Counted from the first letter of the stretch, positions 26,453 through 35,684 are shown. The stretch is 64,000 nucleotides of DNA from Palsa-147 sp963771905 (GCA_963771905.1 CAVYVI010000002.1:62001-126000); one strand, 5' to 3'. The notes: a model not told the origin generated them from the sequence alone. Made by a program: numbers and translations.

Positions 26453-27775
26453 CTACCCGCTAGTGATCGCCGACGGACTGAAAATCGACGCCCAAACGAG
26501 AATCAGCGTCAGAGCGATCGTCGCGATGCTGATCACCCAGGCCACGATGTTGAAGGCCAGCGTATTCACGTATTCGCCCATAAGATCGCGGCGATTGATG
26601 AGAAGTAGAATAAAGACGAGCACCACCGGCAGCCACACTCCATTGGCGACCTGCGACAGCAGCAGAATCTTCAGCAGCGGCGCTTTCGGAATCAGGATGA
26701 TTCCTCCGCCGACGACGATCAGTCCCGCGTACAGGCCATAGAAAATCGGCGCCTCTTTGATCTTCCGATCGATTCCCGCTTCGAATCCGAGCCCTTCGCA
26801 AATCACGTGCGCGGTCGAAAGCGGCAGAATCGACGCCGCAAACAGCGACGCATTCAGCAATCCGAACGCGAACAGGGCTCCGGCCGCGCGTCCCGCGAGC
26901 GGGGTCAGCGCCTTCGCCGCCTGCGCCGCGCTCGTGATATTCGTGTTGCCCGACGCATGGAGCGTCGCCGCGCAGCACACGATGATGAAGAATACGATCG
27001 CCATGCACGTCAGGCTGCCGACCAGAACATCCAGCCGCGCGTGCTTGTAATTCTTCGGTCCGACGCGCTTTTCCACAAAGCCCGCCTGCATGTAGAAAAA
27101 TTGCCACGGCGCAATCGTTGTGCCCACCAGCGCCGTCACCGTAAGCAGGTAGTTGGTGTCGAAGTGGAAGCTCGGAATAACGGTCTCTTTCGCCGCGAGA
27201 AGCCAGTCCGGCTTCGCCAGAAACGCCGAGACGACGTAGGTCAGATAAAATCCGCACGCCACCAGAAATATCTTTTCCACCTGCGCGTACGACCCGCGCA
27301 CGACCAGAAACCACACGATGACCGCGGCAATCGGCACCGAAATGTACTTGCTGATTCCGAAAATCTCCATCGAGGCCGCCACGCCTGCAAACTCTGCCAC
27401 AGTGTTTCCCAGGTCCACCGCCAGTGCGGCCACCATCACAAAAAACGTCGACCGGAATCCAAATTCCTCGCGAATCAGGTCCGAAAGGCCCTTGCCCGTG
27501 ACCACGCCCATGCGCGCGCACATCTCTTCGCTGACGTACAGCGCAATCGTCATGGGAATCAACGCCCAGAGCAGCGTGTACCCGAACTGCGCGCCCGCGA
27601 TCGTGTACGTCGTGATTCCGCCGGCGTCGTTGTCGACGTTCGACGTGATAATCCCCGGACCCACGACGGCCAGAATCACGGCCAGCCGCCGTCGCGTCAC
27701 CCGCGTCCGCCGCATAAACTCCGACCAGCGTTTTTTCCACCGGGCGAATCCGGTTGTGATCTCTACATAGGTCAT
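26453..27775 (-). CDS. NRAMP-type divalent metal permease with altered metal site
   Basis: A 440-residue, about eleven-helix inner-membrane transporter of the NRAMP fold (GPGIITSNVDNDAGG, VAALAVDLGNTVAEFAG). In classical Mn/Fe NRAMPs helix 1 carries DPGN and helix 6 carries a Met-Pro-His; here the matching residues are D50-A-G-G53 and A222-P-W224 (GTTIAPWQ). Loss of the soft Met ligand is expected to shift preference toward hard ions such as Mg2+, as in NRAMP-related Mg transporters. Its ATG overlaps the stop of the MgtE-N/CBS gene by 4 bp, so the two proteins should be made together. Transport substrate is inferred. Confidence 0.88.
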   Translation of the reverse strand: MTYVEITTGFARWKKRWSEFMRRTRVTRRRLAVILAVVGPGIITSNVDNDAGGITTYTIAGAQFGYTLLWALIPMTIALYVSEEMCARMGVVTGKGLSDLIREEFGFRSTFFVMVAALAVDLGNTVAEFAGVAASMEIFGISKYISVPIAAVIVWFLVVRGSYAQVEKIFLVACGFYLTYVVSAFLAKPDWLLAAKETVIPSFHFDTNYLLTVTALVGTTIAPWQFFYMQAGFVEKRVGPKNYKHARLDVLVGSLTCMAIVFFIIVCCAATLHASGNTNITSAAQAAKALTPLAGRAAGALFAFGLLNASLFAASILPLSTAHVICEGLGFEAGIDRKIKEAPIFYGLYAGLIVVGGGIILIPKAPLLKILLLSQVANGVWLPVVLVFILLLINRRDLMGEYVNTLAFNIVAWVISIATIALTLILVWASIFSPSAITSG

Positions 27776-29013
27776 AGCAGCGCGCGCATGTGGCTCACCA
27801 CGTCATCGACGGTGATCGCGCCAATCGGACGATTTTCATCGTCGACTACGGGAAGGCTCCGTAGATTGTATTTGTCGAACAGCTCGAACACTTCTTTCTG
27901 CTTCGCTTCCGGCCTGACGAAAACGTGCTCATCCGTCGACAGCTCACTCATGCGCTGCTCCGTATCGGCCAGAAGCAACCGGGACACGCGCACCTTCCCC
28001 CTGAGCACCGAGTCGCGGTCGATCAGGATAACGTTGTCGAGCTGGTCGAGCGGAACATCGTGGAACCGGATGTAATCCACCACTTCGCCGCGCGTGGCAT
28101 CCTCCGCCACGATGACAACTTCGGTGTTCATCATGCCGCCCGCGGTGTCATGCTCGAATCGCAGGAGCTCTTGCACCTCGTGCGCTTCCCGGCCCGGCAT
28201 CTCGTCGATGATTTCTTGCGATCTCTCGGGAGCCAGATTTGCGAGCAAGTCCGCCGCTTCGTCAGGGCGCATTTCCTCGATGATGTCCGCGGCTTTTTCC
28301 GGGTCCAGTTTCTCCACGACTTGCGTCTGCAGCCGCTTGTCGAGCTCGGCGATCGCATCCGCGGCGGTTTCCTCATCGAGTGAATTGACGATCGATTGCC
28401 GCTCAACTGGCGATAGTTCTTCCATGATGTCGGCCAGATCGGCCGGGTGCAGCGACGCAAGTTTCTGGCTGCTCAAGCGCAGCTTCACGCGCCGCAGCGG
28501 ATCGGGCTCGATCAAGTTGACGAATTCCCACAGGATTTTCCGCGGCGGCAGCTTGGCTTGAATCCGCCGGATCGCCGCCGGTGTCAGAACTCCCTGCAAA
28601 AGCCGTCTTACGGCTCCCGGCAGGCCGACGTCTACCTGCACCACGCGCATTTCGACGTTGCCGCTGGTCCGCTGCTCCAAAAGATCGATGTCGTTAATCC
28701 GCACGACCTTCCGTCCGCGCGTGTCGATAATCTGCTGGTCGAGAAGATCCTTGCGCATCGCAAGCCACGCTTCATTCGGTGAATAGGGCTCGAGCGCCGA
28801 TTCATCCGTGGTTAACTTGATTTTCCCGGGGGTCACTTCGCCGATCTGGTCGTATCGCGCGACGAGCGGCCGATATTGACCCCGTCCGAGCAGCACGCGC
28901 GAGACGCGATTCGCCTGATCCGCCGGCTCGATGAACAACTCCTTCACCCGCCCGACGAAATTTCCGTGCGCGTCGTAGGTTTCAGCTCCAATAATTTCAG
29001 TGGCATGCACCAT
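27772..29013 (-). CDS. Soluble PRC-barrel / MgtE-N / CBS protein
   Basis: A 413-residue cytosolic protein. Residues 1 to about 140 look like two PRC-barrel-type beta modules (EIIGAETYDAHGNFVGRVKELFIE and DQQIIDTRGRKVVRINDIDLL). About 175-285 is the helical MgtE N-domain (LHPADLADIMEELSPVERQ, LDPEKAADIIEEMRPDEAADLLANL). About 290-410 is a CBS pair (FEHDTAGGMMNTEVV, LRSLPVVDDENRPIGAITVDDVV). The five-helix MgtE pore is absent; the polypeptide ends after the CBS pair. It is translationally coupled to the NRAMP permease. I infer it is the Mg2+/nucleotide-sensing gate of that permease. Confidence 0.87.
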   Translation of the reverse strand: MVHATEIIGAETYDAHGNFVGRVKELFIEPADQANRVSRVLLGRGQYRPLVARYDQIGEVTPGKIKLTTDESALEPYSPNEAWLAMRKDLLDQQIIDTRGRKVVRINDIDLLEQRTSGNVEMRVVQVDVGLPGAVRRLLQGVLTPAAIRRIQAKLPPRKILWEFVNLIEPDPLRRVKLRLSSQKLASLHPADLADIMEELSPVERQSIVNSLDEETAADAIAELDKRLQTQVVEKLDPEKAADIIEEMRPDEAADLLANLAPERSQEIIDEMPGREAHEVQELLRFEHDTAGGMMNTEVVIVAEDATRGEVVDYIRFHDVPLDQLDNVILIDRDSVLRGKVRVSRLLLADTEQRMSELSTDEHVFVRPEAKQKEVFELFDKYNLRSLPVVDDENRPIGAITVDDVVSHMRALL

Positions 29014-29095
29014 TTTGATTTCTCCCGCTCGCGGAGACTGCGTAAAAACTACAAACCTTCAGGAATCAGCAGCTTCCGCACTCCCGGCCGCGCGC

Positions 29096-29136
29096 AAAAA
29101 AATACCCGCGGTCGGGGGCCGGTCCCGCCGCGGGTA
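29096..29136 (-). terminator. Intrinsic terminator inside the leader
   Basis: On the minus strand: TACCCGCGG, a 16-nt loop, CCGCGGGTA, then seven T residues (ATTTTTTTG). The stem is a perfect 9 bp. It sits between a promoter (29335-29363) and the MgtE-N gene (29013), so it most likely works as a conditional attenuator rather than the end of the CYTH gene upstream, which stops 260 bp earlier. Confidence 0.8.
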
Positions 29137-29156
29137 GCAAGATCAGCGAAATCTCG

Positions 29157-29309
29157 TTACGCCCGGGCGGCTCTCGCCTCCGCGCTCAACCCATTTTCAT
29201 CGGCCGCCAGCGCCGAAAAAAACAGGGGCGCCCGACTCTTCACCCGAACCGCAGGTTCCGGCCCGGGCTGTCGAGGACTGCCTGAATCTAAGTTGGACGA
29301 ACGCTCCAT
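29157..29309 (-). CDS. Candidate 50-codon leader peptide of the Mg/NRAMP operon
   Basis: ATG 29309 lies about 20 nt after the predicted transcription start and the TAA at 29157 lies 20 nt before the terminator stem. A GGAGG is present but only two bases from the ATG, with a better-spaced GAGG upstream. The peptide opens with MERSSNLDSGSP, then a Pro/Glu-rich QPGPEP run. Acid/proline-rich openings occur in enterobacterial Mg2+-responsive leader peptides. The arrangement is that of an attenuator; translation is unproven. Confidence 0.4.
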   Translation of the reverse strand: MERSSNLDSGSPRQPGPEPAVRVKSRAPLFFSALAADENGLSAEARAARA

Positions 29310-29334
29310 TTCCTCCGCGTGTCCTCAGGGTCCC

Positions 29335-29363
29335 TTGTTAAGGGCAGATGCGCGCTTTGTCAA
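29335..29363 (-). promoter_or_regulatory. Sigma-70-like promoter for the MgtE-N/NRAMP operon
   Basis: A perfect -35 TTGACA (29363-29358) and a -10 of TTAACA or TAACAA at 16-17-bp spacing (29341-29335). It points into the 300-nt leader, with the expected start near 29328. Confidence 0.6.
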
Positions 29364-29396
29364 GCAAAGACTGCACTTGCGCGTCATTTTTTTCGT

Positions 29397-30056
29397 TTAG
29401 TGAGACGAAAGATGGAACAGAAGATCGCCCGGTGTCTCACGTCGCCCTCGACATTCAGCGACGTGAAGCTCCCAGTAGGTCGCGGTTATGTAGTCCTGCG
29501 CGGCGAAGCCTAGAAGATAAGCTGCGCGGTCAATCGCAGCCGGTGCGCCTTCGAGCTCGAGATAATTTCCGAGTGGAGTTTCGTCGAGGTCCAGATGGAG
29601 GCCCGGCAGTTTCGTCACCCGATACGTCGTCCGGAATTTCTCGTAGCGGAAGCCTGGATGAAACCCCAGGCCCGCGAAAATGCCTTCGAGTGTTTCTGCG
29701 GGCTGGAATTCCACCTCAAGCTCTTCCCTTTCCTTGTACCGGCCGCCTGAGGTCGTGGCGAATGCCGCCGTTACGGGAGCTTTGAATGTGAGGATTCCGC
29801 GCAGCGCTTCCCTGCTTCGAGCGGGTTTGCCGCTCGGAATGCGCGGCGGCATTAGCCCCGATGCAACCGGCACTTCGATGCGAATGCGCAGCAATCGGCC
29901 GGTCTCGCGCAATTCCGACGTCGGGGTATCATAAAGAATGTTGCGCTCAAAGAGACGCGGCTCGGCCTTCGCGCCGATTCGTCGCAGCGCGCGCCGCGTT
30001 GCACCCAGATCGTCCAGGTGCAGCTTGACCTCGATCTCTCGCCCGTCCGTCGCCAT
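29397..30056 (-). CDS. CYTH-domain protein (class IV cyclase / triphosphatase-like)
   Basis: A 219-residue CYTH protein. The family's ExExK motif is at the N-terminus (REIEVKLHL), followed by RLFERNILYDTPTSELRETGRLLRIR and the long beta-tunnel strands with alternating charged residues. CYTH enzymes hydrolyse inorganic or thiamine triphosphate or make cAMP; which one cannot be told. It is divergent from mutS. ATG 30056; no clear partner. Confidence 0.85.
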   Translation of the reverse strand: MATDGREIEVKLHLDDLGATRRALRRIGAKAEPRLFERNILYDTPTSELRETGRLLRIRIEVPVASGLMPPRIPSGKPARSREALRGILTFKAPVTAAFATTSGGRYKEREELEVEFQPAETLEGIFAGLGFHPGFRYEKFRTTYRVTKLPGLHLDLDETPLGNYLELEGAPAAIDRAAYLLGFAAQDYITATYWELHVAECRGRRETPGDLLFHLSSH

Positions 30057-30203
30057 CGTGGTCGTGCCAGTATACGTCTCGAAGCAGGATTCACAACGCG
30101 CTCACCGGCGAGGCCCCGTTCTGCGCCGCGCGTTCGCGAACTCTGTTGCGAAAGCGCCGGGCACCCGACATAATCGACTGCTTCCGGTGCCAGGTCCGCA
30201 TTC

Positions 30204-32888
30204 ATGACAGAGCCGGCAACGCCGCTGCTGCGGCAATATCACGCCATCAAGAAGCAGCACCCGAATGCTTTACTTCTTTTTCGCCTCGGCGATTTCTACG
30301 AACTTTTCTTCGATGACGCCATCCTCGCCTCGAAAATCCTGCAAATCACACTGACCGCACGCAATCGCGAGAAAGGTCATCCGGTGCCGATGTGCGGCGT
30401 CCCCTATCACGCGGCAGAAGCCTATATCGTGCGGCTTATTCGCGCCGGGCAACGCGTCGCCATCTGCGATCAAATGGAAGAAGCCGGGGCGGGGAAAAAA
30501 CTTGTACGCCGCGAAGTGGTTCGCGTGATCACGCCCGGCACGGTCACCGGCGTCGGCCTTCTCGATCCCAAGGAAAATAATTTTCTGGCCGCGGTCGCGC
30601 GAAATCCGGATCGCACAGCGATCGGCCTTGCGTACGTCGATCTTTCCACAGGCGATTTTCGCGCCACGGAATTTTCGGGAGATGCCGCCGAAACGCGCCT
30701 TCGTGATGAATTGGGAATTCTGCGCCCGCGCGAGATCTTGCTGCCCCACCTCGGCAGTCTTTTCCCGGAGATAGGTGCACCGGAGCTCGATGGTCTCGCC
30801 GCCGTGAAAACGCGGCTCGACGAATGGGTCTTCCAGGAGGATCTCTCAACGCGCGTGCTCGAAGAGCAATTCCGCGTTGCCTCGCTCGATGGCTTCGGAC
30901 TCTCGCGCCGTCCCCTCGCTGCGAGCGCGGCCGGCGCGATTGTTCACTACTTGCGAGAGACATCCGCGATCGCCGCCCGCGGCGATTCTCCCGCGTCCCC
31001 TGCGCTGCCTCGCCCGCCCGGCCTCGAGCACCTCGACGCTATCCGCTATTACGAGCAGCAGGATTCGCTCATCCTGGATCAGGTCACTGTCCGGAATCTC
31101 GAGCTCATCGACCCCGTGAGCGGCGATGACCCATCGGCCACTCTTGTTTCTTCACTCGACGACACCGCGACGGGCATGGGCGCGCGCCTCCTCCGCGGCT
31201 GGATTCTCCGCCCGGAAATTTCGCTCGATGAAATCGAAGCCCGCCTCGATGCAGTCTCCGAATTTAAATCCCGCACCGTCGAGCGCGACGAAATTCATCG
31301 CACGCTTGAAGCCGTCCTCGACCTAGAGCGCCTGACCAGTCGCATCACTCTCGCCGTCGCCACGCCGCGCGATCTCGTGGCCCTCCGCAAATCGCTCGAG
31401 CAAATTCCCGTGATTCGCGGCTTTCTCTCATCCGAATCGCGCGCCGCCTCCACCAGGATTGCCGCCCTCCATACCTCACTCGATGAGCTCGCCGACGTCC
31501 GCGAGGCCATCTCGAGCGCCATCGCCGACGAGCCTCCCGCCCAACCCACCGAACCCGGCATGATTCGCCGCGGATACGATTCCGAGATCGACGAGTTGCG
31601 CGATCTCAGCCGCACCAGCAAGCAAACCATTGCCGCGATGGAGGAACGCGAACGCAAACGCACCGGCATCGCCTCCCTGAAAATCCGCTTCAACCAGGTC
31701 TTCGGCTACTACATCGAAATCTCGAAAGCGAATCAGCATCACGCGCCCCACGATTACGAGCGCAAACAGACGCTCGTCAACGCCGAACGGTTCACCTCGA
31801 CTGAGCTGAAAGAATACGAACGAAAAGTTCTCGACGCTGACGAGCGCATCATCGAAATCGAACGCCGGCTCTACGCCGAGCTCCGCGAGCGCATTGCTCG
31901 CGAAGCCATGCGTTTGCGCCGCACCGCCGCCGCCATCGCCCAGCTCGATGTTCTTGTGAATTTAGCCCGCCTCGCGGCTTCAGGAAATTATGCGCGCCCC
32001 GCTTTCTCCGAACAGCATCCCGGCGAGCGCGGCGAATTGCTCATCGTCGGCGGACGCCATCCGGTCATCGAGCGCCTTCTATCCGAGCGCGGCGAGCGAT
32101 TCGTCCCCAACGATCTTTCTATCGACCACACGACGCAATCGCTCTTGCTCATCACCGGCCCGAACATGGGAGGCAAGTCCACCTATCTCCGCCAGGCCGC
32201 TCTGATTGCGATCATGGCGCAGATGGGCTCGTTCGTCCCGGCCACTCAGGCGAAGCTACCGCTCACCGACCGCATCTTCACTCGTATCGGCGCATCCGAC
32301 AATCTCGCCCGCGGCCGCTCGACGTTTCTTGTCGAAATGAGCGAGGTCGCCGCGATTTTGAATACAGCCACGTCCGCCAGCCTCGTCCTCCTGGATGAGG
32401 TCGGCCGCGGCACCGCGACCTTCGATGGCCTTTCGATCGCGTGGGCCGTGGTCGAGGCTCTCGAAGCAGACGCACGCCCGCGCACGCTTTTTGCCACGCA
32501 TTATCACGAGCTGACCGAGCTCGAGCGGCTCGTTCCCGGCGTTCGCAACGTGCACGTCTCGGTCCGCGAGGTCGGCAACGAAATTATTTTTCTTCGCCGC
32601 GTCGAACCCGGCAGCGCCGACAAGAGCTACGGCATCGAAGTCGCACGCCTCGCGGGCTTGCCGGCTTCGGTGATTGCGCGAGCGCGAGAGGTATTGCGTA
32701 AACACGAGCGCAGCGAGCACAAATTGAGCGAAGAACTGACTCCCGGCGCGGCGCCGCCAATGCAGACGCCGATCTTCACTGCAATCGACCAGTCCGTGCT
32801 TGAATCCCTAAAACACGCGGATCTCGATCAGTTGAAGCCCATCGAGGCGCTTAATCTCCTTGCCGCGCTCAAGAAGCAGCTTTCATGA
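30204..32888 (+). CDS. mutS: DNA mismatch repair protein MutS
   Basis: Recognises mismatches and starts repair. It has 894 residues, the usual size. The N-terminal mismatch-binding domain starts TPLLRQYHAIKKQHPNALLLFRLGDFYE, with the Phe-x-Glu of FYELFF in place. The ATPase Walker A TGPNMGGKST is at about residue 652, followed by DEVGRGTATFDGLSIAWA and ATHYHEL. The C-terminal helix-turn-helix region is present. The stop overlaps the anmK ATG. Confidence 0.97.
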   Translation: MTEPATPLLRQYHAIKKQHPNALLLFRLGDFYELFFDDAILASKILQITLTARNREKGHPVPMCGVPYHAAEAYIVRLIRAGQRVAICDQMEEAGAGKKLVRREVVRVITPGTVTGVGLLDPKENNFLAAVARNPDRTAIGLAYVDLSTGDFRATEFSGDAAETRLRDELGILRPREILLPHLGSLFPEIGAPELDGLAAVKTRLDEWVFQEDLSTRVLEEQFRVASLDGFGLSRRPLAASAAGAIVHYLRETSAIAARGDSPASPALPRPPGLEHLDAIRYYEQQDSLILDQVTVRNLELIDPVSGDDPSATLVSSLDDTATGMGARLLRGWILRPEISLDEIEARLDAVSEFKSRTVERDEIHRTLEAVLDLERLTSRITLAVATPRDLVALRKSLEQIPVIRGFLSSESRAASTRIAALHTSLDELADVREAISSAIADEPPAQPTEPGMIRRGYDSEIDELRDLSRTSKQTIAAMEERERKRTGIASLKIRFNQVFGYYIEISKANQHHAPHDYERKQTLVNAERFTSTELKEYERKVLDADERIIEIERRLYAELRERIAREAMRLRRTAAAIAQLDVLVNLARLAASGNYARPAFSEQHPGERGELLIVGGRHPVIERLLSERGERFVPNDLSIDHTTQSLLLITGPNMGGKSTYLRQAALIAIMAQMGSFVPATQAKLPLTDRIFTRIGASDNLARGRSTFLVEMSEVAAILNTATSASLVLLDEVGRGTATFDGLSIAWAVVEALEADARPRTLFATHYHELTELERLVPGVRNVHVSVREVGNEIIFLRRVEPGSADKSYGIEVARLAGLPASVIARAREVLRKHERSEHKLSEELTPGAAPPMQTPIFTAIDQSVLESLKHADLDQLKPIEALNLLAALKKQLS

Positions 32889-34123
32889 CTTTTCCCATTA
32901 AAAACAGACTCGCAAAAAACACGTCCGCGACGAAAATGCCGAAGTCCATGCGTGTTCTGGGATTGATGTCCGGTACGTCCGCCGACGGAATCGACGTCGC
33001 TCTCGTTCGCATTTCCGGCGCGCCGCCGCGCCTCTCGGTCTCGCTCGAAGGCTTTCACACGGTTCCCTATCCTCGCCGGGTGCGCGAGGCCATTCTGCGC
33101 ATCGCCAACCTCAGCGCGTCGAGCTCCGCCGAAATCAGCCAGCTCAATTTTGTTCTCGGCGAACTCTTCGCCCGCGCCGCCCTCTCTGCCTGCCGCAAAT
33201 TCCGCATTTCGCCGAAGCGCGTCGATCTCATCGGCTCGCACGGCCAGACGATTTTCCATCAAGGCGCACCGCGAAAATTCCTCGGCGCGGCGCGCGTCTC
33301 TTCCACGCTCCAGATCGCCGAGCCCGCCACCATCGCCGCGCGGACCGGCATCCTAACCATCGCCGACTTTCGTCCGGCCGACATGGCCGCCGGCGGACAA
33401 GGCGCGCCGCTCGTAGCTTTCGTCGACCACATGCTGTTTCGCGACCTGCGCCGGGGCCGCGTCGTCTTGAATATCGGCGGCATCGCCAACGTCACCGTGA
33501 TTCCCGCGGGCCCGCAGCCCGCCGACGTCTTCGCTTTCGATACCGGCCCCGGAAACATGATTGTCGATTCCTTCGTCCGTCATTTCACGCACGGCCGCCA
33601 GAATTACGATCGGGGTGCACGCATCGCTCTGAGCGGCGCGATCGAGCCGCACTTGCTTCAGCGCTTCTTGAACGATCCGTACTTGCGAAAGCGTCCGCCG
33701 AAATCCGCGGGGCGCGAGCAATTCGGCAAAGAGTACGCCGATCGCCTTATCGCCTGGAGCCGATCACGCTCGCGCCGCGCGAAGGTTGAAGATCTCGTAC
33801 GCACAGCGACGCTCTTTACTCCCCTCTCGATCGCCGATGCGTTTCACCGTTTCATTTTTCCGCGCGCAAGGATTCACGATCTCGTCGTTTCCGGCGGCGG
33901 CGCGCGCAATCCGCTCATGATGGCGCAGCTCGCCGCGTCGCTTCCCGGCGTCGCGATTTGCGCATCCGATGATTTTGGAATTCCGTCCGACGCGAAAGAA
34001 GCTCTGGCCTTCGCAATTCTCGCTTACGAGACGTTCCATTCCCGTGCCAACAATCTGCCTTCCGCCACCGGCGCTCGCCGCAACGTCATACTCGGCAAAG
34101 TGTGCCATGCCCCCGCGAAGTAG
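32885..34123 (+). CDS. anmK: Anhydro-N-acetylmuramic acid kinase
   Basis: Phosphorylates and opens 1,6-anhydroMurNAc during peptidoglycan recycling. It has 412 residues from the ATG overlapping the mutS stop; a start near 32948 (MRVLGLMSGTSADGID) is a shorter alternative. ATPase-fold motifs: GLMSGTSADGIDVAL, GSHGQTIFH, RPADMAAGGQGAPLV, FDTGPGNMIVD and VSGGGARNPLM. It overlaps the following solute-binding lipoprotein gene by 17 bp. Confidence 0.94.
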   Translation: MTFPIKNRLAKNTSATKMPKSMRVLGLMSGTSADGIDVALVRISGAPPRLSVSLEGFHTVPYPRRVREAILRIANLSASSSAEISQLNFVLGELFARAALSACRKFRISPKRVDLIGSHGQTIFHQGAPRKFLGAARVSSTLQIAEPATIAARTGILTIADFRPADMAAGGQGAPLVAFVDHMLFRDLRRGRVVLNIGGIANVTVIPAGPQPADVFAFDTGPGNMIVDSFVRHFTHGRQNYDRGARIALSGAIEPHLLQRFLNDPYLRKRPPKSAGREQFGKEYADRLIAWSRSRSRRAKVEDLVRTATLFTPLSIADAFHRFIFPRARIHDLVVSGGGARNPLMMAQLAASLPGVAICASDDFGIPSDAKEALAFAILAYETFHSRANNLPSATGARRNVILGKVCHAPAK

Positions 34124-35684
34124 CCGCCCGCGCGCCCGCGCCGCAGCTTTCTCCGTTCTTTCGTCGGTCCTGATACTCGCCTGCTCTCTCGCCGGCTGCT
34201 CCGCGCAAAGCTCGGTAACTCCGCCGGACACCGTCACCTTTCTCATCGAAGCCATGCCCACAAATCTCGATCCGCGCATCGGCACCGACGCGCAATCCCA
34301 GCATTTGGACGATTTGATTTTTAGCAGCCTCGTCGCGCGCGATTCGAATCTCAACACCGTTCCCGATCTCGCCGAAAGCTGGGAGACACCCGATCCGTTG
34401 ACCTATATTTTCCATTTGCGTCGCGGCGTCAAATTTCACAACGGTGCGCCTTTGACTTCGGCGGACGTGAAATTCACTTTCGATTCCATCCTGGACGGTG
34501 CGGTCAAGACAGCAAAACGCGGCTCCTTCCGCATGGTCGACTCCATCGCCGCCCCCGACGACGCGACCGTCGTCTTCCATCTCCGTGAGCCCTACGCATC
34601 TTTTCTCTGGAATCTCTCGCGCCCAGGAGTTGGCATCGTCCCGCGTGGCTCGGGCCCGGAAGTCGCCCAACATCCGATCGGCACGGGCCCCTTTCGCTTC
34701 GTCAGCCTCGAGCCGGACGAGGACATTGTCCTCGAGCGAAATCCCGATTATTTCGGCGTTGTTCCGAAAATCTCGCGCGTCCGTTTCCGTGTTGTACCCG
34801 ACGCGACCGTGCGCGCACTCGAGTTGCGTAAAGGCACCGCCGACGTCGCATCACCCAATTCACTCACGCCCGACATGGTGGTGACCCTCGCGCGCTATCC
34901 AGGAATCGCCGTGACCCAGGATCCCGGCACGCAGCTCGCCTACATCGCTTTCAATTTCGACGATCCGATTCTGGCCAAGCGCGACGTCCGCCAGGCCCTC
35001 GCCTACGCCACCGATCGCGAATCGATCATCAAATACCTTCTTCGAGGCCAGGCGCGCCTTGCCGATAGCCTTCTTCCGCCGAATCACTGGGCCTACGATG
35101 GCGACGTCGAAAAATACGATTACGATCCGGCGAAGGCCGAAGCCCTCCTCGATGCCGCCGGACTTGCGCGCAGCAAGGATGGCACTCGCCTCCACCTAAC
35201 GCTGAAAACTTCGACCGAGGAATCCACGCGGCTCTACGCGGAAGTTCTGCAGGAGCAGTGGCGACGCGTTGGCATCGTGCTCGAATTGCGCCCGCAGGAA
35301 TTCGCCACATTCTATTCCGATATCACGCACGGCAGCTTTCAGCTCTATACCCAGCGCTGGGTGGGCGGAAACAATGATCCCGACATTTTCGAATTTGTTT
35401 TCAGCTCGCACAAATTTCCGCCCGATGGCGCGAATCGCGGCCATTACCGCAATCCCCAGCTCGATGCCCTGCTCGATCGTTCGCGCGTCGAAACCGATCG
35501 CGAGAAGCGCCGCGCGATTCTCGTTGAAGTGCAGCGGATCGTCGCCGCCGACTTGCCCTACCTGAATCTCTGGTACGTCGACAACACGTGCGTCCATCGC
35601 GACCGCGTCAAAATCGATCATCTCGATCCCAACGGCGATTACGATTTTCTTGAGGCGCTCGAATTTGGGCGCGGCAATCACTGA
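34107..35684 (+). CDS. ABC-type oligopeptide-binding lipoprotein
   Basis: A 525-residue family 5 extracellular solute-binding protein (OppA/DppA type). Lipobox ACSLAGC with Cys31. The family opening TFLIEAMPTNLDPRIGTDAQS, the LAESWETPDPLTYIFHLRRGVKFHNGAPLTSADV block and the C-terminal LPYLNLWYVDNT are clear. Ligands of this family include peptides and murein peptides. No permease or ATPase gene is nearby. The start overlaps anmK, suggesting a role in uptake of wall fragments; this is an inference. Confidence 0.92.
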   Translation: MPPRSSRPRARAAAFSVLSSVLILACSLAGCSAQSSVTPPDTVTFLIEAMPTNLDPRIGTDAQSQHLDDLIFSSLVARDSNLNTVPDLAESWETPDPLTYIFHLRRGVKFHNGAPLTSADVKFTFDSILDGAVKTAKRGSFRMVDSIAAPDDATVVFHLREPYASFLWNLSRPGVGIVPRGSGPEVAQHPIGTGPFRFVSLEPDEDIVLERNPDYFGVVPKISRVRFRVVPDATVRALELRKGTADVASPNSLTPDMVVTLARYPGIAVTQDPGTQLAYIAFNFDDPILAKRDVRQALAYATDRESIIKYLLRGQARLADSLLPPNHWAYDGDVEKYDYDPAKAEALLDAAGLARSKDGTRLHLTLKTSTEESTRLYAEVLQEQWRRVGIVLELRPQEFATFYSDITHGSFQLYTQRWVGGNNDPDIFEFVFSSHKFPPDGANRGHYRNPQLDALLDRSRVETDREKRRAILVEVQRIVAADLPYLNLWYVDNTCVHRDRVKIDHLDPNGDYDFLEALEFGRGNH

